Positions 8,682 through 17,756 of a DNA stretch of 64,000 nucleotides are shown here, piece after piece. The position numbers were made by a program, and so were the translations under genes. The DNA lies in the NCBI GenBank assembly GCA_903823565.1, contig CAIJTF010000033.1:1-64000 (forward strand). The letters are read 5' to 3'. The notes beneath the pieces were generated by a model that saw only the letters and a program-made list of their open reading frames with translations, made no database searches and had not been told where the DNA came from. Position 1 is the first letter of the stretch, and each line of letters opens with the position of its first letter. This stretch comes from an uncultured Flavobacteriales bacterium (lineage in GTDB: Bacteria > Bacteroidota > Bacteroidia > Flavobacteriales_D > Crocinitomicaceae).

Positions 8682-9928
8682 ACATCCGATGATTTCACCG
8701 GTTTATCGCCAAGATAAAGGCGTAACGTGAAGCGCAATGTGTTCGCTAAAGGATTTTGACGACCATTTAATGATGCCAAATAGGAGAAATCAATACCAAA
8801 CATATTGTACTTTAAGCTAGCTCCTAAATTCAAATATTGACGGTTACCTTTGTTACGACTTTCATAAAATACCCCTGAACGAATGGCAAAGGTCTCATTG
8901 TACCACCATTCCGCTCCAGCTGCAATATTGATTTCACTCAACTCCTCCTTAAATCGAGAACCTTTAACGATTTGGTAAGTTCCATCGTTGTTCTGGATAT
9001 AATCGCCATTTTCATCCTTCGCAACCACTCCTGGTGCATCGTAAAAGGATTGTAACATCCCATTTATCACACCAACATCTCCGCTGCGCCCTGAAAGCAT
9101 CGTCACTTGTCCATTAATATTATCATAGAAAGCTGGGGTTGGAACCAAAAGCCGTTGAATATCTAAAGCATAGGTGATGGTATTATACGAATCGTACTTA
9201 AGCGTAAGGGCATTACCAATTTTTAAATTCATCGGTATAAAATCACGCTTAGCCAACACCGAATAGGCTACTTTATTTCCAATATTATTGATCGTAGTTG
9301 CAAACGTATAGGTAGCATTATTTCTTCCTATTTTGACCCGATCATTAAAATAGGTCATTGATAAATCTGCAGCACCTACCTTTCCAGGCTTGGTCATGAC
9401 GCCTGCAACGGTTAATCCACCGGTCAAATTAGAATATGCAAACTTTCCGTTCACTCCTATGCTGAATTTATCCGATAGTTTAAATGCGTAGGCTCCGGTA
9501 ATTTCAAACTCGCTAGGCTTATCATTTCTCAAAACGTTCCCAGAGGCATCGGTAAACGTAATTTCCCCCAAACTAAAAAAGCGAAGAGCCCCTCCGATAG
9601 CATGTTTTTTATTTACGCGCAAATACCCAGACAAATAGGATAGGTGCATGTCGTTTGTGAGCTGTCTCAACCAAGGGGTGTAGGACAAACTTAATTCGCT
9701 ATTTTTTTCAGCAAAGCTTAAGCCTGCAGTATTCCAATATACGGAGGTAGAAGAAGGACTGAGCGCAGTACCCGCCTCTCCCATTCCTCCTGCCCTTGAA
9801 TCAGGAGTTATCGCCATGAATGGCAAAGCGGTAGTAATGGTATTTAATTGTAAGTCATTCGACTCAGCTTGTGATAAAATTAACCTGGGGAAAACCACGA
9901 AAAACGTGGAAATAATGAGTATTCGCAT
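8678..9928 (-). CDS. porV: Type IX secretion system outer membrane protein PorV (LptO)
   Basis: Outer-membrane beta-barrel of the T9SS attachment complex. It carries cargo from the translocon to the sortase PorU. About 416 residues. An N-terminal signal peptide (RILIISTFFVVFPRLILSQ) is followed by the PorV-type start of the barrel: TALPFMAITPDSRAGGMGEA, then GTALSPSSTSVYWNTAGLSF. The end (NTLRFTLRLYLGD) is a typical last beta strand. I prefer the ATG at 9928 because it begins the signal peptide directly; an ATG four codons earlier (9940) is also in frame. It lies 46-58 bases after porU and overlaps ispF, forming a porU-porV-ispF unit. Confidence 0.92.
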   Translation of the reverse strand: MRILIISTFFVVFPRLILSQAESNDLQLNTITTALPFMAITPDSRAGGMGEAGTALSPSSTSVYWNTAGLSFAEKNSELSLSYTPWLRQLTNDMHLSYLSGYLRVNKKHAIGGALRFFSLGEITFTDASGNVLRNDKPSEFEITGAYAFKLSDKFSIGVNGKFAYSNLTGGLTVAGVMTKPGKVGAADLSMTYFNDRVKIGRNNATYTFATTINNIGNKVAYSVLAKRDFIPMNLKIGNALTLKYDSYNTITYALDIQRLLVPTPAFYDNINGQVTMLSGRSGDVGVINGMLQSFYDAPGVVAKDENGDYIQNNDGTYQIVKGSRFKEELSEINIAAGAEWWYNETFAIRSGVFYESRNKGNRQYLNLGASLKYNMFGIDFSYLASLNGRQNPLANTLRFTLRLYLGDKPVKSSDV

Positions 9929-9986
9929 AAAAATTACCATAGAAAGGCGCTAATATACGGAAATAGAAAAGTTTTATTGTAAGGGT

Positions 9987-12900
9987 CTAGTTTAAAATTA
10001 CCAATTTTTCAATGGCCTCTGCTTTTTTCCCATCTGCGTTGGAATAAAGAAACCGGTATACATAAACTCCATTGGCTAATTTATCACCGTACTCATCGCG
10101 CCCATCCCAACTAAGCCCCCTCACGGTAAATCCTTGCGTTTGCGTTTGAGCAGATAAGGTCTTAACCAACTTTCCTGAGATAGTGTAAATCTGTACTAAA
10201 ACATCCAAAACATCACAGGACTGGTTATGTTCCATCATAAACTCGGTATGGGTTGAAAATGGATTTGGATAATTGAATAAACGATTGATGGTAGGCGTTT
10301 CTTCTGATTTAACCTCAAAGTTTATCTTGGCTTCCGAAGAATTATTATTAACGTCCCATGCTTTAACACGTATGGTGTGGACTCCTTGTTCTAATGATTC
10401 CATTTGAAATTTGACCTGACCGGATTGATAAGTATTTAAGTCCGCAGCATAGTAATCGTTTAAAACGATCGGTGAAGAGGTTAAATTGTCCAACTCTGCG
10501 ACAAGATCATGACCGATTCCATTTCCTACCGTATTGATTCCACTTTCATCATAAAACTTAACAAATAATACTGGTGATTTGTCCGTAACACCTCCATCTA
10601 CAAATGAATCATCGTTTAAGAAAATACTAATCTGGGGACCTACCGAATCAAGGATACCATTTGGGTTTATCCCACCGATTAAAAACGTGGTGTCCAGCCC
10701 AATGGCATCAATAGCATTTGTAAAGGCGTAATAGCTTAATTTGCCCCTTCCGTAATTCAAGGCAATGTCTTTAGGCACTAAAAAGGTAAATTGGAAATAC
10801 CCATTATTAACCGTAGCCTTTCCTTTGTAAAGTACATTGCGTTGCAATTCAAAATCAATGACAGGGGAGCTAGGATCTTGCCCCAGGGTCTGCATTATCT
10901 TTATCTTATCAAAAATGGTTGGAATTAACGTGCCATTAAAATTTGACATAATGTTGTTGTTAACATCTTCAATATGCCCTTTAACCGTAACCTTACTCAA
11001 TGCCGATAAGGTATCGATATACGAAACAGAAAATCCGTTGATGCTGTCGGTAACAACGCGCAAAGAAGGCAATGCAATTTTTAAGGCGGGATCGCCGATT
11101 AAGGTAAAACTTCTTTTATTATCTGAGGATAATGCAGCATTCTTGGTATGTTTAACAATTTCACCGAAGGTTCTCGGGACACCATTCATGTCTCTTATGA
11201 AGGCATTGTTATAAAAAGCAAGGCCAACGCTGGAATTCACGCCAAAGAAAACGGAACGTGTCGTAGTCATGAGCGCGATGGCTCCCCCGGTTGGATTCAA
11301 CGACATCCATTCTCCAGCAGAAACCCGTTCAGGATCATCAAATTTAGTAAATTCACATGTGGCGGAAACAAATAATGTAAGGGCGTTAATGTTATTCCAG
11401 GATTGAATTTGAGGAATGGTGACTACTCGTTCCTCGGCCAATCCAACTTCCCCACCATGCCCAACGTAATTTACGACTAGTGCACCCCGTGTAATGCGAT
11501 CAGAAATCGCTTCAAAAACATCCGGATATCTTTGTCCACCGGCAGAAGTTTGCTGAGGATAAGCATCCATGTATAATTTATCGCAATTTAAGTCTCGGTA
11601 ATTGTTTTTTAAAACGTCGTATTGCGGTTCAGTATCGTTTTTGATGAAATAACCGTTTTCTTCGTCATCTGCAATTTGAACGATTTTGGTTCGCCAATCC
11701 CCAAACGTATTATCACTGGGATTATCCAAACAACAATTGCCTAGATTATCCCTAAACAATGTAGATCCATTATTGAGGTAATGTTCAATTTTATCAACTT
11801 GCTGCTTGGCTTGGCTTAAATCACTAATGAGCAACCTCCCGATTCCAATATCCAACAAATCGGTATCAAACAAGGCTTCGTTATCATCTAGCATACCAAA
11901 ATAATCATCGGTGACAAGTGCGGAAATATGATTTTCGCTATTGTCTACTTGGTAGGTAATTATGAAGTTATTATTGTTGGGAATACGGTTTTTAGGATCG
12001 TAAGTACCATCCCCAAAAAGACAAAGGTATTTGATCATTTTTGAACCATTCTGCAAGGAACGATCGTGGAACATCTTGGCCATTTTTCGAATCGCTGTAG
12101 GATCTGGAGCACCAGAGCTAAATTCGTTGTAGACCTGATCAATTTGAACAACATGAACCTCCAATCCTTTGGCTCGATGGAGCTCGGCTAATCTTTCAGC
12201 TTGCGACAAAAATGCCTGAGGGGAAACGATGAGATAGTCCGTTTGCGCCAAACCATGTAGGTTTTGATTGGTAATTGGACCGATAGGAACCGGCACGCTA
12301 AATGCAATGCCATTGGAGGCAATAAATTCGCGATACTTGTGGGAGCACCAAAAGTAAATTTGGTTAGATTGAATACTTCCTTTTATTCTCTTCACATTGT
12401 GTACGTTGCTTATTTCAAACACATAGCCGCTTGTAGGAAAGGAAGAAAGCACATATTTTGCAACTTTTGTTGTATCCAAATTCAACAAATTACGAAACCC
12501 CATTTGACTTCCGTAAAACGATAGGGACCTCCTTCCGTTCACAAGAATTCGATCTAAATAAGTTAAGGTATTTGGTGAGTTGCGGTTAATAGTGATGTTC
12601 AAATTGTTCGATGGACCGGGGTTGTTAAGTTGAAAGTTTACCACTGATCGATTGAAATCGTAGGGCGCAACCGGTAAATTAGATTGAAACAATAAGGTTC
12701 CATTGACAGAATATTTTTGAGCAGTACCTGCGCCCGTAAGCGCATTCGAAGCAATTGCTGCCCGAAACCTTAAGGGGGAACTTGCGTCGATATTGGGGAT
12801 TGAAAATTGAAAATCTCGAGACAGTTCAATGTCAAATAATTCACCGTACCAGCGCTTCCCACCACCGACCAAGGAAACCAAATCCGTTTCATAAACATCC

Positions 12901-13811
12901 CGGTAATCGTATGCTTCTACGACAAGATCCTCCATACCAAAAGACCAGTCGACCGTCTCTATGTATTTAACGGGCAAATTTGTATTGACATGAATGAAAT
13001 AATAGGATTTATCAGAATATGGATTTCTCCTTTGTTCAAACTCAGTGTTTCCATTTGGATACCATTGATGGGGACCGCCACCATAAAACAAAAGGAAATC
13101 TTGTGGATCAATTTTATTATCCGAAATCCCAGTCCAAAGAACTGAACATTGAGCTAAATCGTCCGTGTATGGCGTTGCATTTAATTCTGGCAAACTTCCT
13201 TGGCCATTACCAAATATATGAATTCCTTGTGGCGAAACCGAAGCAATATCGATACCCAAATTGGCGAGAAACTCACCCGTGATTTGATAAATACCATCTT
13301 TATCGATGCTAATTTTATACCATTCACCCGTGGCTAAAACGGAGTTCGCTGCAAAATCCTTTTCCATTACCGATGGAGGAACAGGTGAGAGTTGAACAGC
13401 GAGAGACATCACTTTCTTGACCTTGTTATCCTCCATAAAAAAAGGAACAAAACAAAGGCTAAGAAAGGGATCTGTTCCGGCCCTGGTCACTTTCATTTCA
13501 GGATTAAACGATCTTGGAATTTCAATTCCCATGGAATTTAGATAGGTAACCTCCTCTGGGGTAGCCAAAAGGGAATTTACATTTTCAAGCGAAGGTGCAA
13601 GTGCATAGGTTTTAACGGGGAAGGTTGTTTTGAACCGGAGAACGCCATCGCTAGGGATTTGATTTGCGATAGTTGGAAGGGTGTATGAAATACCTCCTTT
13701 GACGAGGGTTTGACTTGCCGTCCAAGGTATTTCAACCGCTATGGTTTGGGCATTTATACAAAGAACAAAAAAAGGGAAAAGAAGTAAGAGCCAATTTCGG
13801 GGTATGTTCAT
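9987..13811 (-). CDS. porU: Type IX secretion system sortase PorU (C25 peptidase)
   Basis: Cell-surface gingipain-like protease that removes the C-terminal sorting domains of T9SS cargo and attaches the proteins to surface lipopolysaccharide. 1274 residues. A signal peptide is at residues 1-21 (NWLLLLFPFFVLCINAQ). The C25 catalytic dyad is visible: His in NYVGHGGEVGL (about residue 783) and Cys in FVSATCEFTKFDD (about residue 818). PorU has its own C-terminal sorting-like domain, starting at NYPNPFSTHTEF and ending GVYVYRFLYSNADG...IEKLVILN. The start is fixed by TACATTTG ending 4 bases before the ATG. Confidence 0.95.
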   Translation of the reverse strand: MNIPRNWLLLLFPFFVLCINAQTIAVEIPWTASQTLVKGGISYTLPTIANQIPSDGVLRFKTTFPVKTYALAPSLENVNSLLATPEEVTYLNSMGIEIPRSFNPEMKVTRAGTDPFLSLCFVPFFMEDNKVKKVMSLAVQLSPVPPSVMEKDFAANSVLATGEWYKISIDKDGIYQITGEFLANLGIDIASVSPQGIHIFGNGQGSLPELNATPYTDDLAQCSVLWTGISDNKIDPQDFLLFYGGGPHQWYPNGNTEFEQRRNPYSDKSYYFIHVNTNLPVKYIETVDWSFGMEDLVVEAYDYRDVYETDLVSLVGGGKRWYGELFDIELSRDFQFSIPNIDASSPLRFRAAIASNALTGAGTAQKYSVNGTLLFQSNLPVAPYDFNRSVVNFQLNNPGPSNNLNITINRNSPNTLTYLDRILVNGRRSLSFYGSQMGFRNLLNLDTTKVAKYVLSSFPTSGYVFEISNVHNVKRIKGSIQSNQIYFWCSHKYREFIASNGIAFSVPVPIGPITNQNLHGLAQTDYLIVSPQAFLSQAERLAELHRAKGLEVHVVQIDQVYNEFSSGAPDPTAIRKMAKMFHDRSLQNGSKMIKYLCLFGDGTYDPKNRIPNNNNFIITYQVDNSENHISALVTDDYFGMLDDNEALFDTDLLDIGIGRLLISDLSQAKQQVDKIEHYLNNGSTLFRDNLGNCCLDNPSDNTFGDWRTKIVQIADDEENGYFIKNDTEPQYDVLKNNYRDLNCDKLYMDAYPQQTSAGGQRYPDVFEAISDRITRGALVVNYVGHGGEVGLAEERVVTIPQIQSWNNINALTLFVSATCEFTKFDDPERVSAGEWMSLNPTGGAIALMTTTRSVFFGVNSSVGLAFYNNAFIRDMNGVPRTFGEIVKHTKNAALSSDNKRSFTLIGDPALKIALPSLRVVTDSINGFSVSYIDTLSALSKVTVKGHIEDVNNNIMSNFNGTLIPTIFDKIKIMQTLGQDPSSPVIDFELQRNVLYKGKATVNNGYFQFTFLVPKDIALNYGRGKLSYYAFTNAIDAIGLDTTFLIGGINPNGILDSVGPQISIFLNDDSFVDGGVTDKSPVLFVKFYDESGINTVGNGIGHDLVAELDNLTSSPIVLNDYYAADLNTYQSGQVKFQMESLEQGVHTIRVKAWDVNNNSSEAKINFEVKSEETPTINRLFNYPNPFSTHTEFMMEHNQSCDVLDVLVQIYTISGKLVKTLSAQTQTQGFTVRGLSWDGRDEYGDKLANGVYVYRFLYSNADGKKAEAIEKLVILN

Positions 13812-13815
13812 GAAG

Positions 13816-13823
13816 CAAATGTA
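13816..13823 (-). promoter_or_regulatory. TAnnTTTG -7 element of porU-porV-ispF
   Basis: TACATTTG on the minus strand, ending 4 bases before the porU ATG. It lies in the 104-base divergent region shared with the PorP/SprF gene. Confidence 0.65.
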
Positions 13824-13915
13824 AGCGGAATCCTCAAAAACGAAAAGGCATTTTATTTATTTCAAAATATTTACGATATTTGTAACCAAGTTAACTTAAA
13901 TCCGTAGAAGCGCAC

Positions 13916-14911
13916 GTGAAATTTCGCCCAAGCTCCACTATTTCTATATGGCAGAAAGCCATTATTGTGCTATGCTGTATTTTCGGCGCATCAACCAGTA
14001 CATGGTCGCAAGACCCAACTTTTACACAATTCTATTCTAACCCTGTTTACTTAAATCCTGCATTAGCAGGAACCACTGGTTGCCCGAGGTTCACCTTAAA
14101 CTACCGCAACGAATGGCCTCAGTTGACCGGAAATTACGTTACCTATTCTGCCGGATACGATTCCTACGTCAAAGATATCAAAGGTGGTGTTGCCTTGCTC
14201 GCAATGTATGACCAACAAGCGGAGGGGACCATTTCAACCACCATGCTTGGGGGCGTATACTCCTACAATTTAAAAGTAAACCGAAAAGTGTCCGTTAATT
14301 TCGGTGTACGTGCAGCCTATATTCAAAAATACTTAGATTGGGACAAGCTTACCTTTGGTGATATGATTGATCCAAGAAGAGGTTTCATTTATCAAACGGG
14401 CGATGTGCCACGTGGAGGTAAAAGGGGCTTATTTGACGCAAGTGCGGGGGGCGTCGTTTTTAGCAAGTACTTTTACGGAGGTATTGCAGTGCATCACATT
14501 AACCAGCCAGACGAATCTATGATTCTTGGATCTAGTAAGTTACCCGCACGAATTACCGCGCACATGGGGGGCACGATACCCATCGGACGAAGAGGACGTT
14601 ACTCGGATGGAACAACCATTAAACCTGCTGTCATTTATCAATATCAAAATGGATTTCAAGAATTTAATATAGGGGCGTATTTGAACTATGAGCGACTGAA
14701 TGTTGGAGTATGGTATCGTAACAAAGACGCTATGGTTTTTATTATCGGTGTAAAAGCAGACCAATTTAGGGTCGGTTATAGTTACGACCTGACAGTTTCT
14801 AGGTTAGGGAATGGATTAACGGGCGGATCGCATGAGGTCTCGTTCCAGTACGATTTGAAATGTAGAAAAAAACCAAAGAATTTCAGGAAAATATCCTGTC
14901 CTTCTTTTTAA
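13916..14911 (+). CDS. PorP/SprF family type IX secretion membrane protein
   Basis: 331 residues with a signal peptide ending about residue 31 (STWSQ). The family-defining start is DPTFTQFYSNPVYLNPALAG, and the rest shows the repeated amphipathic strands of an outer-membrane barrel. Family members are known to anchor T9SS or gliding components such as SprB or PorK/PorE in the outer membrane. The start is a GTG at 13916. The upstream -7-like sequence is imperfect (GATATTTG). The GldJ gene begins 52 bases downstream, so the two are probably one transcript and the barrel may partner GldJ. Confidence 0.88.
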   Translation: MKFRPSSTISIWQKAIIVLCCIFGASTSTWSQDPTFTQFYSNPVYLNPALAGTTGCPRFTLNYRNEWPQLTGNYVTYSAGYDSYVKDIKGGVALLAMYDQQAEGTISTTMLGGVYSYNLKVNRKVSVNFGVRAAYIQKYLDWDKLTFGDMIDPRRGFIYQTGDVPRGGKRGLFDASAGGVVFSKYFYGGIAVHHINQPDESMILGSSKLPARITAHMGGTIPIGRRGRYSDGTTIKPAVIYQYQNGFQEFNIGAYLNYERLNVGVWYRNKDAMVFIIGVKADQFRVGYSYDLTVSRLGNGLTGGSHEVSFQYDLKCRKKPKNFRKISCPSF

Positions 14912-14963
14912 TATGTAACAATTGAAGAAAATAGAATTTATTGTGAGCCAAAAAAATAAAAAT

Positions 14964-17720
14964 ATGAAGCATTATTTATTTTCCAGGTTTGCCGTGATCA
15001 CGGTGGCTTTGAGCTTATTAATTGGGTGCCAAAAGGAAACTTCAACCATTACGGGATGGGAGTACAACAATGTAGAGAACGGTGGTTTTGAAAAAACCGA
15101 TTTTGACGAGCAACGTACCGGTCCAGGTTTGGTTATGATTGAAGGAGGTACTTTCATTATGGGTGGTGGAGAACAGGATGTCATGGGAGATAACAACAGT
15201 TGTGCTTCCCATGTTTCTGTTGAATCCTTTTACATGGACCGTACTGAAATTAGTAATTTTCACTGGTTGGAATATGTGTATTGGATGAAAAGGGTTTACT
15301 ATAGAACCTATCCTCATATCTACAAAAAAGCCTTACCTGATACCTTGGTTTGGCGAACACCTTTAGCGAGCATGGAAAAATTTGTAGATTATTATTTTAG
15401 GCATCCAGGTTACCGAAACTATCCAGTTGTAGGTGTATCTTGGTTGCAAGCCAACGATTTTTGTAAATGGCGTACCGATCGCGTCAACGAATTTATCCTA
15501 GTGGAACAAGGTATATTGAATTGGCATTACAAGGATAAAGACGGGGATTTGGGAGCATTAGGTGTTAATGCCAGTGCAAAAGATAAAAAGAATCTAAAGA
15601 ATGCACCAGAAAATATGTTTAACACTGAAAGTTACCTCGCTGGACAGTACAATGTTGAATCTGGAAATAAAAAAGATGGTGATGGAAACTACACCCAGTA
15701 TACCCTGTCGGATGGTAATCCAACCAAAGTAAAACCAGGAGAGCCCCCTACCCCTCGCGATCCCTACATGTTGAATGATTATGATCCATTGTATGCTGAA
15801 GTGGATGCAGATGGAAATGCCTTTCAAGGAAAACGAATGGTTCGTATGGAGGATGGAATCCTTCTACCTAAGTATAGACTCCCAACGGAAGCGGAATGGG
15901 AATATGCTGCGGGTGGTTTAATTGGGAACCTCGACCCTAATTCAGAAAACATTAGTAGCCGAAGAATTTATCCTTGGGATGGAAATTATGTTCGTCAGCC
16001 AGAGGAACAATTTGCGGGTACTTTTCAAGCGAATTTTGTACGGGCCAAAGGAGACGGAATGGGTGTTGCCGGTCATTTAAATGACGGTGCACTTTTCACC
16101 GCACAGGTCGATGAATATTGGCCAAATGACTTCGGTCTTTACAACATGGCTGGAAACGTTTCTGAATGGGTTCAGGATACATACCGTCCAAAAAGCTGTG
16201 AAGTATTTGAAGAATTTATGCCTTTCCGAGGAAATAAATACCAGAAAATGTTGATGGTTCCTAATGGTTTGCATGACAAGGCCGTTAAAAATACAACCAA
16301 TTTGTACGATGTTTACGGAATGAAAGAATTTGTTAACGAATATGCGCGTGTGCTTTATTTAGATGCTACGGGTAAAACGTTGGATGTTAATTCTAGCTAT
16401 TCCAAAAACTGGAACAACCAGGTGAAAGCCAACCAATCTTCGGGTGGTGGGAATAAACTTTCTATCGATGCAACACCTACCGGGTCATACAAATTGGAAA
16501 ATGGAATTTTAACCATTCTTGCAGGTGACACGTTAAAAATCAAGGGACAAAACGTGGTGAAGGGTAATGGAGTATTATCATGGAAACTCCCCCCTTCAGG
16601 TAGAGTAGTTGATAAAGGTAAATTATCGGATACTTCGTTAAGGATAATTTTCGACCAACCAGGTACCTATGACTTAGTTTTTGTTCAAGGAAAAGAAACA
16701 GCAGAATTGAAAGGAACCTTGAAAGTCGTAAATAACAAAATGGATTTGGAAGGATTCGTAAATACTTCGGCAAGTACCGCGAAAATCAACTCGACGCAAA
16801 ATGCCAAGAAATTTCAATTTGATGCTCCAAGCCAAAGCTATGTTGCCAACAATCGTAATTTTTCAAAGGGTGATAGTGTTCGCTTTGCCATGTTGGATGA
16901 TATAAACGCTTATTTAGATACGGCGATATATTTGTATAATCAAGGCTACGACGTTAAAGCATCTGCTTTTGTAGAATATGTGTTGTTCAACAATGCGCAA
17001 TTGAACATCGTTTATAAATCGGATTTCAGACAAAATGCCGATAAAACGTTAGACAAAGATGAACAGGTTGGAAAAGATGGAAACACCACTTGGCCTATAG
17101 GTAAACCACTTTTTGGTAAAAACTTTGACAAAGATGACGACTATCCAGGCATTGATAAAGGATTTGCCATATTTTCAGACGATTATTTAATTTATCGGTT
17201 AAGAAACTACAAAACGGATCCAGCCATTTCTAGTTGGGTTATAGAATTGCGCGATGGTTTATCTGAATTTACTCTTGAAAGCCGTGGAAAACAGCGATGG
17301 GTAGATGTGACCACTGCTGAAAACAAAGACCGTCTCAATTACAGAAAAGCCGATTACATCGATTATCTAGATGGTGATGTTGAGTCTTCGATTTACTATA
17401 ATAACTCGATGCGAAAAGATGAAATTAATCAAGGTGTACGTGACGGTGATAACGTAATGTATCAAAGTACCCATGAAAACTACGACTTGAATAATAACAT
17501 AATTAATCTTGATAATAGTGGTAATCCGGTTACCCTAATTTCGGACGAATCCAAAGTATATAAGGGAGGTTCTTGGAAGGATCGTGCCTTCTGGCTTGCC
17601 ATTCAGAATCGAAGATTTTTGAATCAAGACCAATCCTCTTGTACAATCGGCTTCCGATGTGCGATGGACCGATTGGGTTCAATGGAGAATCTAAATTACA
17701 AGAAGCCGAAAAGACGTTAA
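14964..17720 (+). CDS. gldJ: GldJ-type gliding motility / T9SS lipoprotein, with large insertion
   Basis: Outer-membrane lipoprotein with a sulfatase-modifying-factor (FGE-like) fold. The start is the ATG at 14964, not the TTG at 14922: it begins a lipoprotein signal peptide whose Cys is residue 22 (SLLIGC). FGE blocks: VMIEGGTFIMGGGEQD (about residue 56), YPVVGVSWLQANDFCKWR, LPTEAEWEYAAGG (about 308), GLYNMAGNVSEWVQD (about 392), and then, only about 470 residues later, YKGGSWKDRAFW and CTIGFRCAMDRLGS at the end. The FMPFRGN motif after NVSEWV and the C-terminus fit GldJ, as does porU/porV on one side and murF on the other. About 918 residues, against about 560 for F. johnsoniae GldJ as I recall it. 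GldK is the alternative, but no gldLMN follows. Confidence 0.78.
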   Translation: MKHYLFSRFAVITVALSLLIGCQKETSTITGWEYNNVENGGFEKTDFDEQRTGPGLVMIEGGTFIMGGGEQDVMGDNNSCASHVSVESFYMDRTEISNFHWLEYVYWMKRVYYRTYPHIYKKALPDTLVWRTPLASMEKFVDYYFRHPGYRNYPVVGVSWLQANDFCKWRTDRVNEFILVEQGILNWHYKDKDGDLGALGVNASAKDKKNLKNAPENMFNTESYLAGQYNVESGNKKDGDGNYTQYTLSDGNPTKVKPGEPPTPRDPYMLNDYDPLYAEVDADGNAFQGKRMVRMEDGILLPKYRLPTEAEWEYAAGGLIGNLDPNSENISSRRIYPWDGNYVRQPEEQFAGTFQANFVRAKGDGMGVAGHLNDGALFTAQVDEYWPNDFGLYNMAGNVSEWVQDTYRPKSCEVFEEFMPFRGNKYQKMLMVPNGLHDKAVKNTTNLYDVYGMKEFVNEYARVLYLDATGKTLDVNSSYSKNWNNQVKANQSSGGGNKLSIDATPTGSYKLENGILTILAGDTLKIKGQNVVKGNGVLSWKLPPSGRVVDKGKLSDTSLRIIFDQPGTYDLVFVQGKETAELKGTLKVVNNKMDLEGFVNTSASTAKINSTQNAKKFQFDAPSQSYVANNRNFSKGDSVRFAMLDDINAYLDTAIYLYNQGYDVKASAFVEYVLFNNAQLNIVYKSDFRQNADKTLDKDEQVGKDGNTTWPIGKPLFGKNFDKDDDYPGIDKGFAIFSDDYLIYRLRNYKTDPAISSWVIELRDGLSEFTLESRGKQRWVDVTTAENKDRLNYRKADYIDYLDGDVESSIYYNNSMRKDEINQGVRDGDNVMYQSTHENYDLNNNIINLDNSGNPVTLISDESKVYKGGSWKDRAFWLAIQNRRFLNQDQSSCTIGFRCAMDRLGSMENLNYKKPKRR

Positions 17721-17730
17721 TTAAAAAGTA

Positions 17731-17756
17731 AGTCCCGTTAGCGGGACTTTTTTTTT
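17731..17756 (+). terminator. Intrinsic terminator after gldJ, abutting the murF start
   Basis: Seven-base-pair stem AGTCCCG / CGGGACT with loop TTAG, followed by an unbroken run of nine T (17748-17756). The last T is directly followed by the murF ATG at 17757. Confidence 0.85.

Noticed and set aside
14922-14963. TTG start giving GldJ 14 extra N-terminal residues
   Set aside because: The extension would put a charged segment in front of a complete lipoprotein signal peptide that begins at the ATG at 14964.
14964-17720. Calling the long FGE-like lipoprotein GldK
   Set aside because: GldK is normally followed by gldL, gldM and gldN, which are absent. The FMPFRGN motif, the C-terminus and the porU/porV/murF neighbours fit GldJ better; GldK is kept as the alternative.
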